DNA of 64,000 nt from Paraburkholderia sp. DHOC27 (GCF_003429005.1 NZ_QVQV01000001.1:434001-498000); one strand, 5' to 3'; numbered from the stretch's first letter, positions 49,829 to 59,653 are shown. The notes: generated from the sequence alone by a model not told the origin. Program-made: numbers and translations.

Positions 49829-50189
49829 ACAACCCGTACTCCTTGAGGATAGGTAGTAGCGCCTCGGGGGTGACGGGCTTGGCGATAAAGGCAATCGCTC
49901 CGAGGGTGCGCACACGCTCCTGCGCCATCGGTTGCACGTCGGCGGACACGACTATCACAAACGTGTTCAGGTCCTCGTTCTGCAAAACCTCCAGCACCTG
50001 ATAGCCGGTCATGTCCGGCATGGTCAGATCGAGGAACATGACAGACGCCTTGCCTTCACGGTACAGCGCCAGCGCTTCATGGCCGTTGGCGGCGTAACGG
50101 ATGTCGACATCCCAATCCGCCGGCAGTGCCTTGGTGAGCACCTTTCGGGCAAGCAACGAATCGTCGGCGATCACAATGGGCAATGGCAT
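49821..50189 (-). CDS. CheY-like single-domain response regulator
   Basis: 122 residues, only a receiver domain. Acidic pair DD at residues 9-10 (VIADDSLLARK), phosphoacceptor Asp in MFLDLTMPDMTG near residue 53, the Ser of VVSADV and Lys of AFIAKPVTPEAL are all present. No output domain, so it works through protein contact, presumably with the CheC-like phosphatase and the PAS-GGDEF protein. First gene of the operon. Confidence 0.92.
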   Translation of the reverse strand: MPLPIVIADDSLLARKVLTKALPADWDVDIRYAANGHEALALYREGKASVMFLDLTMPDMTGYQVLEVLQNEDLNTFVIVVSADVQPMAQERVRTLGAIAFIAKPVTPEALLPILKEYGLYV

Positions 50190-50866
50190 GGCGGAGGTCT
50201 AAAACGGGATTGGCTCGTTCGCTTTAACGGCTGAATTCAGAAATTCTTTAGCGCCAATTCCCGATTGCCAGCCAGATCGGCACGCTCGGGCCAAGCAGGC
50301 GATGCGAAATGCATCATGCGGGAGAAGCCGCGCGCGATCGCGCGTGCGAGAGGAACGATGCAGGTGCGCGAGGGCGCACGCTGGACAATGCAGATGACCG
50401 GCATGTTCGAAGCCTACCCCGTAGGTGATTCCGCGCGGCGGGAGGAACCGATAAGCCCCGTCTGGCCACGTGCGTTCCCGCAAGGCCCCACCATTGCGCT
50501 TCGTATGCGCTTCTGGCCGATCCTCGCGGCTCAGACATCCGGGCATGGCGGACGCCTTATTTGTGTTGACGTGATTCTCGATTCATTTGGACGAAAAGGC
50601 AACTCGTCAACCGGATTTGACGAACATAAATTACTCTTCAATTTCTTCATACGAGTGATTTTTTGTTTCACCACGGCTTCGTTTTCCAACTTCATACTTT
50701 TGTGTACGTTTGCGCTTCCTGTTTCGTCGCTGTTTTAAGTAAGAGTTACGGATCGTCAGGAAGTTTATTGTTACCAGGTCAACAGTTCCGTCGCAGTGAA
50801 TTTCAGCTTCTCGTATGATGGTTGTCGTAAGATTTTCCGTAACCGACGTTTGCAGCGGCATTAACG
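50190..50866. other. Intergenic region between two signalling units
   Basis: 677 bp between divergent genes. Open frames here (for example 50265-50738) have compositions unlike proteins. The part from about 50600 is AT-rich and includes TATGAT near 50813, a possible -10 for the hybrid kinase. Nothing else is seen. Confidence 0.5.
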
Positions 50867-53143
50867 ATGAAAACTGACCGGTCCGAGCCGTCCACGGCGA
50901 GCCAGCACGCCGCTGGCCCCGCTAGCGAGGACGACGAAACGCTATTCCCTGTCGTTCCGGAACAGAACTTTCACGTCCGGCGCATGACGCTGATTGCCCT
51001 GTTGATCGCGGCAATCGTGCTGCCCTGCGTCTACGTCACGGCAATGGCGTTCAGCGATCTGCGCGCCCGCGAAGCGGACGCCACGGATCTGACCCTGCGC
51101 ACCGTGCGCGTTGCCGAAGAGCACGCGCTGAAGGTTTTCGACATGAACGAGGCGCTCGACGCCCGCGTGGTCGACCTCGTGCAGGGGCTCGACGATGCGG
51201 GCATCCGCAGCAGCGAAGCAGCCATCCACGAAAAACTGCGCATCATGGGCGGGGGTTATCCGCAGGTCGCCGCAGTGTCCATTTTTGGCAAGGACGGCCA
51301 CCTGATTGCCAGCAGCCGCTTCTATCCGACGCCAGCGGTCTCGATTGCCACGCGCGACGATTTCACTGGCATCCGCGACGGGAAAGTGCTCGAACACGTG
51401 TCGAAGGACATGATGGGTCAGGTGGCCGGCGGGCTGGTGTTCAACACTGGCGTGGCGCGGCGCGCGGCGGACGGCTCGTTCGACGGCGTAGTGTCGGTCG
51501 CGCTGCGGCCGGTGTATTTCAACGAGTTCTATCACGAGCTGCTCGGCGGGAACGACTCGCCGATGACAATGACGCTGAGCCGCACCGATGGCGCCGTGCT
51601 CGCCCACTACCCGTCTGCGCCCGGTCAACCGACTTCACTCGCCCAGCACACCGCGCTCACTGACGCCCTCGCCCGCGGCGATCGTGCCGGCGTGGTCCGC
51701 ACGCAATCCGTGTTCGACAAGGACAATCTGATCGTGGCGTTTCGCCGGGTTGGCTCGTATCCGGTGTACGTGTCGTGCGGCTATCGCACCTCGGCGATCT
51801 GGGCTGCGTGGTACCGGCATCTGAGCGTGCTTATCCTCTCGATGTTCACACCATCCATCGTCCTGTGGTGCGTAATCTGGTTGTCGCTGCGACGCCTCGG
51901 TGCCGAAGAGGAAGCGTGGGAGCGCTGGCAGGCTGAAGCGTCGATGCGCCGCTCCATCGAATCCGCCTACCGCCAGTCGCGCAAGATGGAGGCACTGGGC
52001 AATCTGGTGGGCAGCGTCGCGCATGACTTCAACAATCTGCTGATGATCGTCTCGGCCAATGTGCAGATCGCGCGGCGGCGCGGCGCGCCGGGCCTCGACC
52101 GCGAGTTGTCGGCCATCGAACGCGCGCTTAAGAACGGTCAATCGCTCACCCGCCAGTTGCTGGGCGTCGCGCGCAAGCAGCCCTTGCGTAACGAGACGCT
52201 CGCCGCCGAGCACTGGTTGCCGTCCTGCCGGGAACTGCTGTGCGCATCGCTGGGCGCAAAAATCTCGCTCGTCATGGATATCGGCACGGAGGTCTGGCCG
52301 ATGCGGATCGATGTGGCCGAACTGGAACTCGCGCTGATCAATATCGCCGTCAACGCGCGCGACGCGATGCCCAACGGCGGCCGCTTCACGGTGCGTGCGG
52401 CCAACATCACGTTCCGTCCCGAAGACGGCTTTCCGCTGACGGGCGATTTCGTCCAGCTCTCGCTCGAGGACACCGGTAGTGGCATGCCGCCGGAGGTGCT
52501 GGCGCGCGCCTTCGAGCCGCTCTTCACGACCAAGGCGAAGGGCATGGGCACCGGTCTCGGCCTGCCGCAGGTGTTCGCCTTCTGCGAGCGCTCAGGTGGC
52601 CTGGCGGCGATCGACAGCGCGATCGGCGCCGGCACCTCGGTGCGTCTCTACCTGCCGCGCGCCGCTGCCGTGCAGGAGATCGCGAGCCCGGCGGAACCGG
52701 ATGTCGAGGACACCAGCATGACGCACGGTCTGCGCATCCTGCTGGTGGAGGACAACGACGAAGTGGCGGCCGGCACCGAGGCGCTGCTGCAGATGATGGG
52801 CCATCAGGTGACCTGCGTTTTCAACGCCGATACGGCGCTGCGGCTGTTCGACGACGCCCGCGCAAACCGGCTCGGCGCGGGCGAAGCGTTGCCGTTCGAC
52901 CTGGTGATTTCCGACATCCACATGCCGGGCGACATGAATGGCATCGACCTGGCCGAAGCCGTGCAGTCTTTCGAAACGCGACTGCCCGTGATTCTGGTGA
53001 CGGGGTACGCGGAAGAGCTCGACCGCGCGCGACACGTCGATGCGCGCGTGCTGTCCAAGCCCTTCGATATCGCCTTGCTCGAAAGGCTGTTGCAGGACCT
53101 GCAACGCCACCTGGCGCAACACAGCGCCCATCCCGCCGACTAG
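50867..53143 (+). CDS. Membrane hybrid histidine kinase (Cache sensor, HisKA, HATPase, REC)
   Basis: 758 residues. A first membrane helix (LIALLIAAIVLPCVYVTAMAF) and a second near residue 325 enclose a periplasmic double-Cache-like sensor. The phospho-His is in SVAHDFNNLLMIV (about H386), typical of the HisKA group with the H-D-F-N-N-L-L box. The ATP site has NIAVNARDAMPNGG, then DTGSGM and GTGLGLPQVF. A C-terminal receiver carries LLVEDNDEVAAG and phospho-Asp in VISDIHMPGD (about D683). The kinase may pass phosphate to its own receiver or to the nearby CheY-like protein (inference). Confidence 0.92.
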   Translation: MKTDRSEPSTASQHAAGPASEDDETLFPVVPEQNFHVRRMTLIALLIAAIVLPCVYVTAMAFSDLRAREADATDLTLRTVRVAEEHALKVFDMNEALDARVVDLVQGLDDAGIRSSEAAIHEKLRIMGGGYPQVAAVSIFGKDGHLIASSRFYPTPAVSIATRDDFTGIRDGKVLEHVSKDMMGQVAGGLVFNTGVARRAADGSFDGVVSVALRPVYFNEFYHELLGGNDSPMTMTLSRTDGAVLAHYPSAPGQPTSLAQHTALTDALARGDRAGVVRTQSVFDKDNLIVAFRRVGSYPVYVSCGYRTSAIWAAWYRHLSVLILSMFTPSIVLWCVIWLSLRRLGAEEEAWERWQAEASMRRSIESAYRQSRKMEALGNLVGSVAHDFNNLLMIVSANVQIARRRGAPGLDRELSAIERALKNGQSLTRQLLGVARKQPLRNETLAAEHWLPSCRELLCASLGAKISLVMDIGTEVWPMRIDVAELELALINIAVNARDAMPNGGRFTVRAANITFRPEDGFPLTGDFVQLSLEDTGSGMPPEVLARAFEPLFTTKAKGMGTGLGLPQVFAFCERSGGLAAIDSAIGAGTSVRLYLPRAAAVQEIASPAEPDVEDTSMTHGLRILLVEDNDEVAAGTEALLQMMGHQVTCVFNADTALRLFDDARANRLGAGEALPFDLVISDIHMPGDMNGIDLAEAVQSFETRLPVILVTGYAEELDRARHVDARVLSKPFDIALLERLLQDLQRHLAQHSAHPAD

Positions 53144-53381
53144 GCGATTTCCGGCTGTTTCCCGGCTAATGCTCCCGATTTACCTGCATTTGTAAAAGCG
53201 GGGAACGCGGGGCGGTGGCGCGCGCTTGCCTGTATCGGCTGGGTCTGATGCGGCTTTGATGCACCTGGCCGGCGCGGCGACCTTCCGCGCTGCCGACCCC
53301 GGCACGATCGTTGCGGCTGTCATGTCAGGATGGCCCGCCTTTTCGCGGCGCCTCACTGATTAGAAACGTCGGGAGACAGCC

Positions 53382-54404
53382 ATGCGACACACTGTGATTG
53401 GTTTATTCGAGACCTACGCTCAGGCGGAAAGCGCGCGCGACACGCTCGTGCAGACCGGTTTCGCGCGCGACACCATTGAGCTACAGGCGAATCCCCTGCC
53501 ATCCGCCACGGCGGCCTCCGATGCGGTTGAGGGTGCGGGCGTGCTCGCCAATATCGAGCGGTTCATTGGCAGCCTCTTTTCGAAGGAGCCGCGCGCGCCA
53601 CAGGCGCAGCGCTACACGGACGCGGTGCGCCGCGGTGCAGTGCTGGTGTGCGTCAACGCAGCCAGCGAAGCGCATGCGGAACTTGCTAGCACGACGCTGA
53701 CGCGACTCGGCGCGACGGACGTGGGCGAGCGTCTGCCGGGATGGGACACGGCGCCGACGGATCAAGAGCTTGGCCGTGAGCATTCGATGCTGGATGAACT
53801 CGGCATCGGGGCAGCGGCACCCCGGATGGATTCGCGGGTTGATCCCCGCATCGACCCGCTTGATCCACGGGTTGATCCTTTGGAGCCCGTTGCCCGCGAT
53901 ACGCCGGTCGTCGATCCGGTGCGCTCGGCGGCGGCCGAGCGCAGCCTGGATGAACGCGTCGATCCTCGCGTAGAAGAAGCGCTGCGCACCCAGCAACTCA
54001 GCGAGGCAGCTACCTTGAATTCGATTGCCGCCGGCAGCGCGCCGGGGTTTGGCGCCGTATTCATGCCGGTGGACACGGCGGCATCTGCACGCCGTCCCGA
54101 CGCGACGATTGGCGAGACGATTCCGGATGAATTCCTCGAATACGAGGAAGATTTCCGCAATCACTACGACGAACTGTATGCAAGCGGTGGCGACGGGCAC
54201 TACGAGGATTATGTGCCGGCCTATCGGTATGGCGCGACCATCGGTCGGGACGCGCAATATCGCGATCGTCCGTGGGACGATGTCGAACCTGAAGCACGTC
54301 GTCACTGGGAAACGACCTCACCGGGCAGCGCCGATACGTGGGAACGCTTCAAGGCGGCCGTGCGGCACGGTTGGGATCGTGTGACGGGGCATCATCACGT
54401 GTGA
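53382..54404 (+). CDS. General-stress-type protein with VDPR repeats
   Basis: 340 residues. The N-terminus MRHTVIGLFETYAQAESARD, then VQTGFARDTIEL, resembles the YflT/heat-induced stress domain (an alpha-beta flavour of about 110 residues). A middle section repeats V-D-P-R-x-D-P-L-type units (RVDPRIDPLDPRVDPLEP), probably disordered. The C-terminal section is acidic (EYEDYVPAYRY-like DGHYEDYVPAYRYGATIG) and ends in WERFKAAVRHGWDRVTGHHH, like some CsbD-like tails. Start ATG follows GGGAGACAGCC. Function unknown. Confidence 0.7.
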   Translation: MRHTVIGLFETYAQAESARDTLVQTGFARDTIELQANPLPSATAASDAVEGAGVLANIERFIGSLFSKEPRAPQAQRYTDAVRRGAVLVCVNAASEAHAELASTTLTRLGATDVGERLPGWDTAPTDQELGREHSMLDELGIGAAAPRMDSRVDPRIDPLDPRVDPLEPVARDTPVVDPVRSAAAERSLDERVDPRVEEALRTQQLSEAATLNSIAAGSAPGFGAVFMPVDTAASARRPDATIGETIPDEFLEYEEDFRNHYDELYASGGDGHYEDYVPAYRYGATIGRDAQYRDRPWDDVEPEARRHWETTSPGSADTWERFKAAVRHGWDRVTGHHHV

Positions 54405-54864
54405 TCGTTGATCCGCGATCTTCACGGCGGGCGCCTGCGATGTTTGCGAGCGCCTGCAAACGTCTCCCGGTGTCTCCTGGCGACGTTCGGCACGGCTGAA
54501 CGCATCGGCACAGCGGAGATGCACAAGCGTTGTGCTTGCCGTCTAAATTCCACCAGCAGCGCCTCGGTGGATAACTTAACACGCCCGCGACTTATCCACA
54601 GTTTCGTTGAATAACCTTGTGGATAACCGGGCATTTCGCCTTTCCAGTCAACGATTCCTTCGGATTGAATCGAAACCGGGCAAACGGACGTTCGATCAGG
54701 AAAAAGTTCCCGATGTTGAGTAAAACGACTGCGATCGAACTGCGGTTCGACGCGAGGACTCGCGGTTGGGCACCGCGCGTTGTGCGGGGACTTGATCGGG
54801 TTCGGTCATTACGGGCGCGTGAGCAATCAGCAAACGCGGGGCGGCAAACGAGCGGGGCAACGAC
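54405..54864. other. Gene-free region around the DnaA boxes
   Basis: 460 bp with no convincing gene on either strand; it holds the DnaA-box trio. The minus-strand operon ending at 54865 converges on it. Confidence 0.5.
54567..54626. promoter_or_regulatory. Cluster of three DnaA-box-like sites
   Basis: TTATCCACA at 54592-54600 and TGTGGATAA at 54618-54626 are perfect consensus boxes facing each other; GGTGGATAA at 54566-54574 has one mismatch. They lie in a gene-free stretch 54405-54864. Confidence 0.7.
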
Positions 54865-55152
54865 TCATTCGGGTACAGCAATGTCACCGTCTACCAATTT
54901 CGCGCCGTAGGCTCGCGCGTATTCTTCCGCTTCCTGTGGATTGTCGAAGAGCGGCATATCGGCGTGTCCCTGGAATGGGTAAATCACCCGTTCGTCGCTA
55001 AGGCGAGTGACCTTGAGCGTCGGGACGTTGCCGCTCGTGGCACGTCGCGACGAAGCCGCAACCAGATAATTGTCGCGGCCCGCTGGAGCGGATTCTTTGA
55101 GCGATGACACGCGGCGAGTAGCGGTGCGGTTCAGCATCGGCATTCCGTTCAT
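54865..55152 (-). CDS. Hypothetical protein (DUF6723-like)
   Basis: 95 residues. RTATRRVSSLKESAPAGRDN is followed by NYLVAASSRR, VPTLKVTRLSDERVIYPFQG and PQEAEEYARAYGAKLVDGDI, a pattern seen in small Burkholderiaceae proteins called DUF6723 (recalled, not certain). ATG overlaps the stop of the preceding gene by four bases. Confidence 0.6.
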   Translation of the reverse strand: MNGMPMLNRTATRRVSSLKESAPAGRDNYLVAASSRRATSGNVPTLKVTRLSDERVIYPFQGHADMPLFDNPQEAEEYARAYGAKLVDGDIAVPE

Positions 55153-55433
55153 AAACCTGCGATGGATTGTCCCGCCACCATACCGTCAATGACACGTTCC
55201 GCGAAGCTCGCCGACGCCATACGTGCGTCACCCGTCGTGCTAAACGGCGAGCCCGTGATGACCTGGAAAACGCGGCTGGTCGACAGCGTGTTGTCCGCGC
55301 CCCGCCGACAAATCCTCACCGCTGCGTCGTAGCCAGCATCGTGGTGACGCGTGCCATCCACGCTACGCGGTTGATGCGCATAAACCAGCGGGTAGATCTC
55401 AAGTCCACGATAGCTTCTGATGGTGTTATTCAT
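55149..55433 (-). CDS. Small hypothetical protein
   Basis: 94 residues from ATG at 55433, which follows GGAGTCACTCGT. The N-terminus MNNTIRSYRGLEIYPLVYAH and the strand-helix run TSRVFQVITGSPFSTTGD are typical of a small conserved Burkholderiaceae family with no known role. Overlaps the next gene (ATGA). The long upstream extension to 55745 is arginine-rich and rejected. Confidence 0.65.
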   Translation of the reverse strand: MNNTIRSYRGLEIYPLVYAHQPRSVDGTRHHDAGYDAAVRICRRGADNTLSTSRVFQVITGSPFSTTGDARMASASFAERVIDGMVAGQSIAGL

Positions 55434-56156
55434 ACGAGTGACTCCGGTAGGTGACTTACCCGGCGCGTTCCTCGCGGAAGACGCCAGCGCGCAACGGCCG
55501 CGCGTCGTGCGCAGCGGATACAACTCAGGCGGAAAGCGGTTCTGGATCAGGGGAGATCGCGATACGCGTGAACGGGTATCGCCACCGTCGTGCCAGGGAC
55601 GGCGGTCAGAAATGTATCGGGGGAAAGGGATCTGTTCGATCCGGGGCGCAGTTATGGCGCGGCTTTTTGCTAACCAGCGCGGGCTCCAGAGAAACCTGAC
55701 AAGCGGCTGACTCACTGTAGCACGGATGGCTGGCGATTCCGGCACATTTCGAACGCGCTGGGCACAGCGATGGACGTCCTGCGAACCCGGGCAATCGAGC
55801 TCAATGATGAAATGAGTGGAGTCACTTTGCGTTCGATGCCGCTTTTTCGATGCAGTTTGTTCGATGCCGCTTGTCTGGACAGGCGGGTTCGAAAATGCGG
55901 GACTTCCCCGCAGGGTCTGTTCAGGCTGACGTGGAAGTCAAATGCGGACTACCGTGGGAGTTCACAGGGTCTTTTGCATTTGAACACGTGGTTAGGACGG
56001 TGAATTTCGAGTACACCAACTACCTACCCGCTCATCTCCCCTGCTACGACCCTGTCCGTACAGCGCTTGAACGAAAAATGGGTGTCGCATGGACGCCGAT
56101 CCCGGATGGCTTGTGACGTGAATCTGGACGGGTGCCGTCGTGTTAGATGTTTTGCT
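55434..56156. other. Long region without a reliable gene
   Basis: 723 bp. The best frame (55895-56116 on the plus strand, MRDFPAGSVQADVEVKCGLP...) could be a short protein but lacks a clear ribosome site and homology by eye. Confidence 0.45.
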
Positions 56157-56303
56157 TCACTGGCCAAAAAATACGTTGCAAAACGTTTTGGGGCCGTGGC
56201 ATTCCGGCGGCGCCGAGGACGACGGGTCGGCCGCGTCCGCAACGCTCGAGAACACAGCCAGCAACGCGACGGAAGCGATCAGGGCGGAAACAAGGCGTTT
56301 CAT
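56157..56303 (-). CDS. Small exported peptide
   Basis: 48 residues from ATG at 56303 (GAGG upstream). A signal peptide MKRLVSALIASVALLAVFSS ends at VADAA; the mature part of about 23 residues has two Cys (PECHGPKTFCNVFFGQ) that could form a disulfide. Such short exported peptides are frequent in Burkholderia; role unknown. Confidence 0.65.
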   Translation of the reverse strand: MKRLVSALIASVALLAVFSSVADAADPSSSAPPECHGPKTFCNVFFGQ

Positions 56304-56631
56304 GGTGACGGTCCTCAGCTCAGCGGGGATGGCGATCATAGTGTGGCGCTAGTCGAAGAATATCGACGAAGGCACGCCGCAGAAACGGCAAAGTGGCTAA
56401 AAGCTTGTATCTGAACCGGCAACAATGGTGTGTCAAACGGCGCACCGGCGTATAACATCACACGGGCAAAAAATTGGATAATGCGGAATCCAAACTAAAA
56501 TTCTGCATGGATTGTTCGGCGACGTCCGCGTCTCCGGCACATCGTCCCCGAGCTAAAAATCCGGTGCTTAAGCAGGTTGGCCACCTCAGACACGTGGGTT
56601 CGACTACCGCAGCGCGAACAGCGATACCGCG
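56304..56631. other. Gene-free stretch
   Basis: 328 bp between two minus-strand genes; nothing convincing seen on either strand. Confidence 0.45.
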
Positions 56632-56922
56632 CTAGCGGTCCGCAGGCAAAGTCGCGCCGTATCGTTCGACAAGCACTGAGTGCTCGGTCTGGTCGATCTC
56701 CGCGTGGAACGGCTCGTGACGCGCGGGATGCTTCGCGAGCATTGCGCGCGGACGGATGGGCCGGCGCTCGAAATTGCCACCGCAATTCGGACACACATTC
56801 CGCAGCACATGCAACGCGCAATCCTCGCAGAACGTGCATTCATACGTGCAGATCATCGCCTCTGACGAATTCGCAGGGAGAGGCTTTGTGCACGCTTCGC
56901 AGGACGGTCTTAGTTCAAGCAT
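56632..56922 (-). CDS. DUF1272 zinc-ribbon protein
   Basis: 96 residues beginning MLELRPSCEACTKPLPANSS. Three more cysteine pairs follow (ICTYECTFCEDCA, VCPNCGGNFERRP), the DUF1272 pattern with two probable zinc sites. C-terminal third is charged and variable. Function unknown; isolated gene. Confidence 0.88.
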   Translation of the reverse strand: MLELRPSCEACTKPLPANSSEAMICTYECTFCEDCALHVLRNVCPNCGGNFERRPIRPRAMLAKHPARHEPFHAEIDQTEHSVLVERYGATLPADR

Positions 56923-56979
56923 CGGATGCTCCAGTTCAAGGAAAGCGAATGCGGTTCTCGATAGTTCGTGACGCGTGAC

Positions 56980-58356
56980 TCAAGTCAACACGCCCCACAA
57001 AACAAGCGTCAACGCGAGACCAATTAGCGAAACGATAGTTTGTAGAACGGACCATACGAGCACGGTCTGTTTTAACTGGAGGCCGAAATATTCGCGCACC
57101 ATCCAGAATCCGGCGTCATTGACGTGGCAGAAGAACACCGACCCCGCGCCAATGGCGAGTGCCATGAGGGAATTGTGGGCGGCACTCAAGCCGACGACGA
57201 CCGGAGCGACGATACCCGCCGTGGTCGTCGTGGCGACGGTGGCGGACCCAGTGGCCTGGCGCAACGCCACGGCGACCAGCCACGCCAGAAGGATCAACGG
57301 TAAGTGCGTACCCACGGCGATCTTGCCGATGGTCGTACTGATACCCGCCACCACCAGCGCCTGCTTCAGGCCGCCGCCCGCGCCGATGGTCAGCAGCAAG
57401 GCGGCGATGGGCGGCAGGCTCTTGCGGAGAATACCGCCCACGCGTTCGCGCGGCATGCCGCGCGCCCAGCCCAGTGCGACCACCGCGAACAACACCGTGA
57501 GGCCCAGCGCGACGAGCGGCTCGCCAAGAAAATTCAACGCATCGAACAAAAACGTTTTGGGATCGAGTGCGAGCTTGGCGACGGTGCGGCCCAACATCAG
57601 AAGCACCGGCAACAGGATCGTGATGAGGGAGTTGGCAAAGCCAGGGGCTTCGGCCGCACCCGCTTGGGTGCTGAAGAGTTTTCCCATCTCCTCGGGTTCG
57701 GCCACCTGCATGCGTTTCGACAGCCATATGCCATAGACAGGGCCGGCGAGAATCACCGCCGGAATGGCAACGATCAGGCCAAGTCCGAGCGTGAGGCCGA
57801 GGTCGGCGTGCAACGCGCTAACGGCGATCAGCGGCCCAGGGTGCGGCGGCAGCAGCGCGTGCAGCGTCGTCATGCCAGCGAGCGCGGGAATGGCGATGCG
57901 CAGGATGGGTTGCTTCGAACGTCTCGCCATGACGAAGATGATCGGCACCATCATCACGAGACCAACCTCAAAAAACAACGGTAAGCCGACGACGATCGCC
58001 ACTAGCGCCATCATCCACGGCAAGGTCCGTGAGGTCGAGTGATCGAGAATCGTCGACACCAGACGGTCGGCCGCGCCCGACTCTGCCATCAACGCGCCGA
58101 GCATTGCACCCAGGGCGATGATGATACCCACGTCCCCGAGCAATGCGCCCGCGCCTTTGCTGAACGCGCTGGCCACGGTTTCGAGCGGTAAGCCGGCGGC
58201 AAATCCTGCCGCGAAGGTACCAACGAGAATCGAGAGAAATGGCGCGAGTTTCAGTACGCTGATGAAAACAACGATCAACGCGAGGCCCAGCAAGCACGCG
58301 ATGATCAATTGGGTGTCGTGGGAGGACCAGGGGGCAAGTGTTGTCGTGAGATGCAC
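56980..58356 (-). CDS. GntP family gluconate/organic-acid permease
   Basis: 458 residues with about 12-14 hydrophobic segments. The family block GDVGIIIALGAMLGALMAES and the conserved HALLPPHPGPLIAVSAL loop identify GntP, an ion-driven symporter for gluconate and related acids. C-terminal SATVATTTTAGIVAPVVVG matches too. No gluconate kinase or regulator sits next to it, so the substrate is not settled by context. Confidence 0.92.
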   Translation of the reverse strand: MHLTTTLAPWSSHDTQLIIACLLGLALIVVFISVLKLAPFLSILVGTFAAGFAAGLPLETVASAFSKGAGALLGDVGIIIALGAMLGALMAESGAADRLVSTILDHSTSRTLPWMMALVAIVVGLPLFFEVGLVMMVPIIFVMARRSKQPILRIAIPALAGMTTLHALLPPHPGPLIAVSALHADLGLTLGLGLIVAIPAVILAGPVYGIWLSKRMQVAEPEEMGKLFSTQAGAAEAPGFANSLITILLPVLLMLGRTVAKLALDPKTFLFDALNFLGEPLVALGLTVLFAVVALGWARGMPRERVGGILRKSLPPIAALLLTIGAGGGLKQALVVAGISTTIGKIAVGTHLPLILLAWLVAVALRQATGSATVATTTTAGIVAPVVVGLSAAHNSLMALAIGAGSVFFCHVNDAGFWMVREYFGLQLKQTVLVWSVLQTIVSLIGLALTLVLWGVLT

Positions 58357-58551
58357 GATGTCCTTCGTGTGTTGATTGATGCACTCGCGCGAGCGTGTGG
58401 ATATCGACGATTGTAGCGGTCAATCTGGGCGCAACGCGCTTGAGTCAGCACGGCGCTTACGGCGTGGGCACACGCAATGCGGCGCGTGCGGTGCCAGCGC
58501 TTTCGCTTTGATATAGGCGAGGGCTGAGAGGACGCGGATCGACTGCACTGG

Positions 58552-58911
58552 TTACTCAAATAGCGCTTTGACGTTCTCCGGTGGACGTCCGATGACGGCT
58601 CGTCCGTTGCGGACCACAATCGGCCGCTGCATCAGAACTGGATGCGCCGCAATTGCTTCGCATAACTGATCGTCTGATAGTTGCGCGTTGTCCAATCCAA
58701 GTGATTGGTAGGCTGCCTCGGTATCGCGAAGCATATCGCGCACCGGTCGACCCAACATGGCGCTCAGTGCCTTCAACTGCTCCACCATTAGAGGGTGACG
58801 CAGATATTCGATGATCTCGACGGGCTCATTTGTCGTGTTGTACTCGGTGGTGAGCAACGCGCAGGCGCCGCGTGATTTGGAGCAATCGGGGTTGTGATAG
58901 ATCGTGATCAT
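58552..58911 (-). CDS. arsC: ArsC-family arsenate reductase-like protein
   Basis: 119 residues from ATG at 58911. The active-site Cys is in IYHNPDCSKSRGACALL (Cys10), with the conserved Arg in RPIVVRNGRAVIGRPPENV near the C-terminus. This is the glutaredoxin-dependent ArsC/YfgD type. Length is slightly short of E. coli ArsC (141). No ars operon genes are adjacent, so a Spx/YffB-like role is an alternative. Confidence 0.85.
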   Translation of the reverse strand: MITIYHNPDCSKSRGACALLTTEYNTTNEPVEIIEYLRHPLMVEQLKALSAMLGRPVRDMLRDTEAAYQSLGLDNAQLSDDQLCEAIAAHPVLMQRPIVVRNGRAVIGRPPENVKALFE

Positions 58912-59136
58912 AAAAGGCCTGATCGGCACGGGTAGATTGGGTTTGGATTTTAGCGTTCGTGGCTCTTGGCGTGGACGTGTCTCGGTTGGCCTCGCACACG
59001 GTGCCGGGTCGTCTCGTGTTGTGTGAGGCGAGATGCAGGCTGGGGGATTGTGGTCGCCGGTGCGGATCGCGAATTCGCTTAGGCGTTCCTGCAGGATAGC
59101 TTCTAGCCTCGAAGCTGGTGGCACGACTCAGGGATT

Positions 59137-59152
59137 GTTTATGCGCATAAAG
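59137..59152. promoter_or_regulatory. parS-like site 1
   Basis: GTTTATGCGCATAAAG; its inner 14 bases TTTATGCGCATAAA are a perfect palindrome shared with sites 2 and 3. Confidence 0.85.
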
Positions 59153-59637
59153 TTTGATCGGCGACCGCCCCGGTGATGGGGGCTGCGGGCCAAGACGCGT
59201 AGCGCTTCCTGTACTCGGCCATGGAGCTAACGTGCGTAAGATTCGTATTCCCGACGTCCTGCGTGCCAAACTCGCGCGGGAGGTTCGCCCAGCGACGCTC
59301 TCCACTTCTCGGGCCACTGAGTCCGCGGCTGATCTTCCGGTAACACGTTCAGAACCGTCGATGCCTGGCGCGTTTTCGATCCACGCTACTGCCATCGCGA
59401 TTCGCGCGTGAAGCGCCGCCTTACCTCGAAGGGCGGTTGACCGCCCCTCAGACTCTGCTCCCACCACTCCCGTCTATTTTTGGCGGCGGCGCTCATGCCT
59501 GTCGAACGAGTCGATGGGACGCCAACTCGAGCTCGAAGTATCACCTAATCAGGTTCGCTCAAAGACACTCCGGCACGCAGACCATCGTGCGACTACCGCG
59601 GGCACGTCGATCTCATTCGACGCGCCCCGATCTGTCA

Positions 59638-59653
59638 ATTTATGCGCATAAAC
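59638..59653. promoter_or_regulatory. parS-like site 2
   Basis: ATTTATGCGCATAAAC, same 14-base palindrome, 44 bp upstream of the parA -35. Confidence 0.85.

Noticed and set aside
50265..50738. A 157-codon frame in the intergenic region before the hybrid kinase
   Set aside because: Arg-rich first half and Phe-rich second half reflect base composition changes, and no ribosome site is present.
55895..56116. Possible 73-residue plus-strand protein
   Set aside because: Reads somewhat like a protein but without a ribosome site, neighbours or family likeness; left as unresolved within the gap entry.
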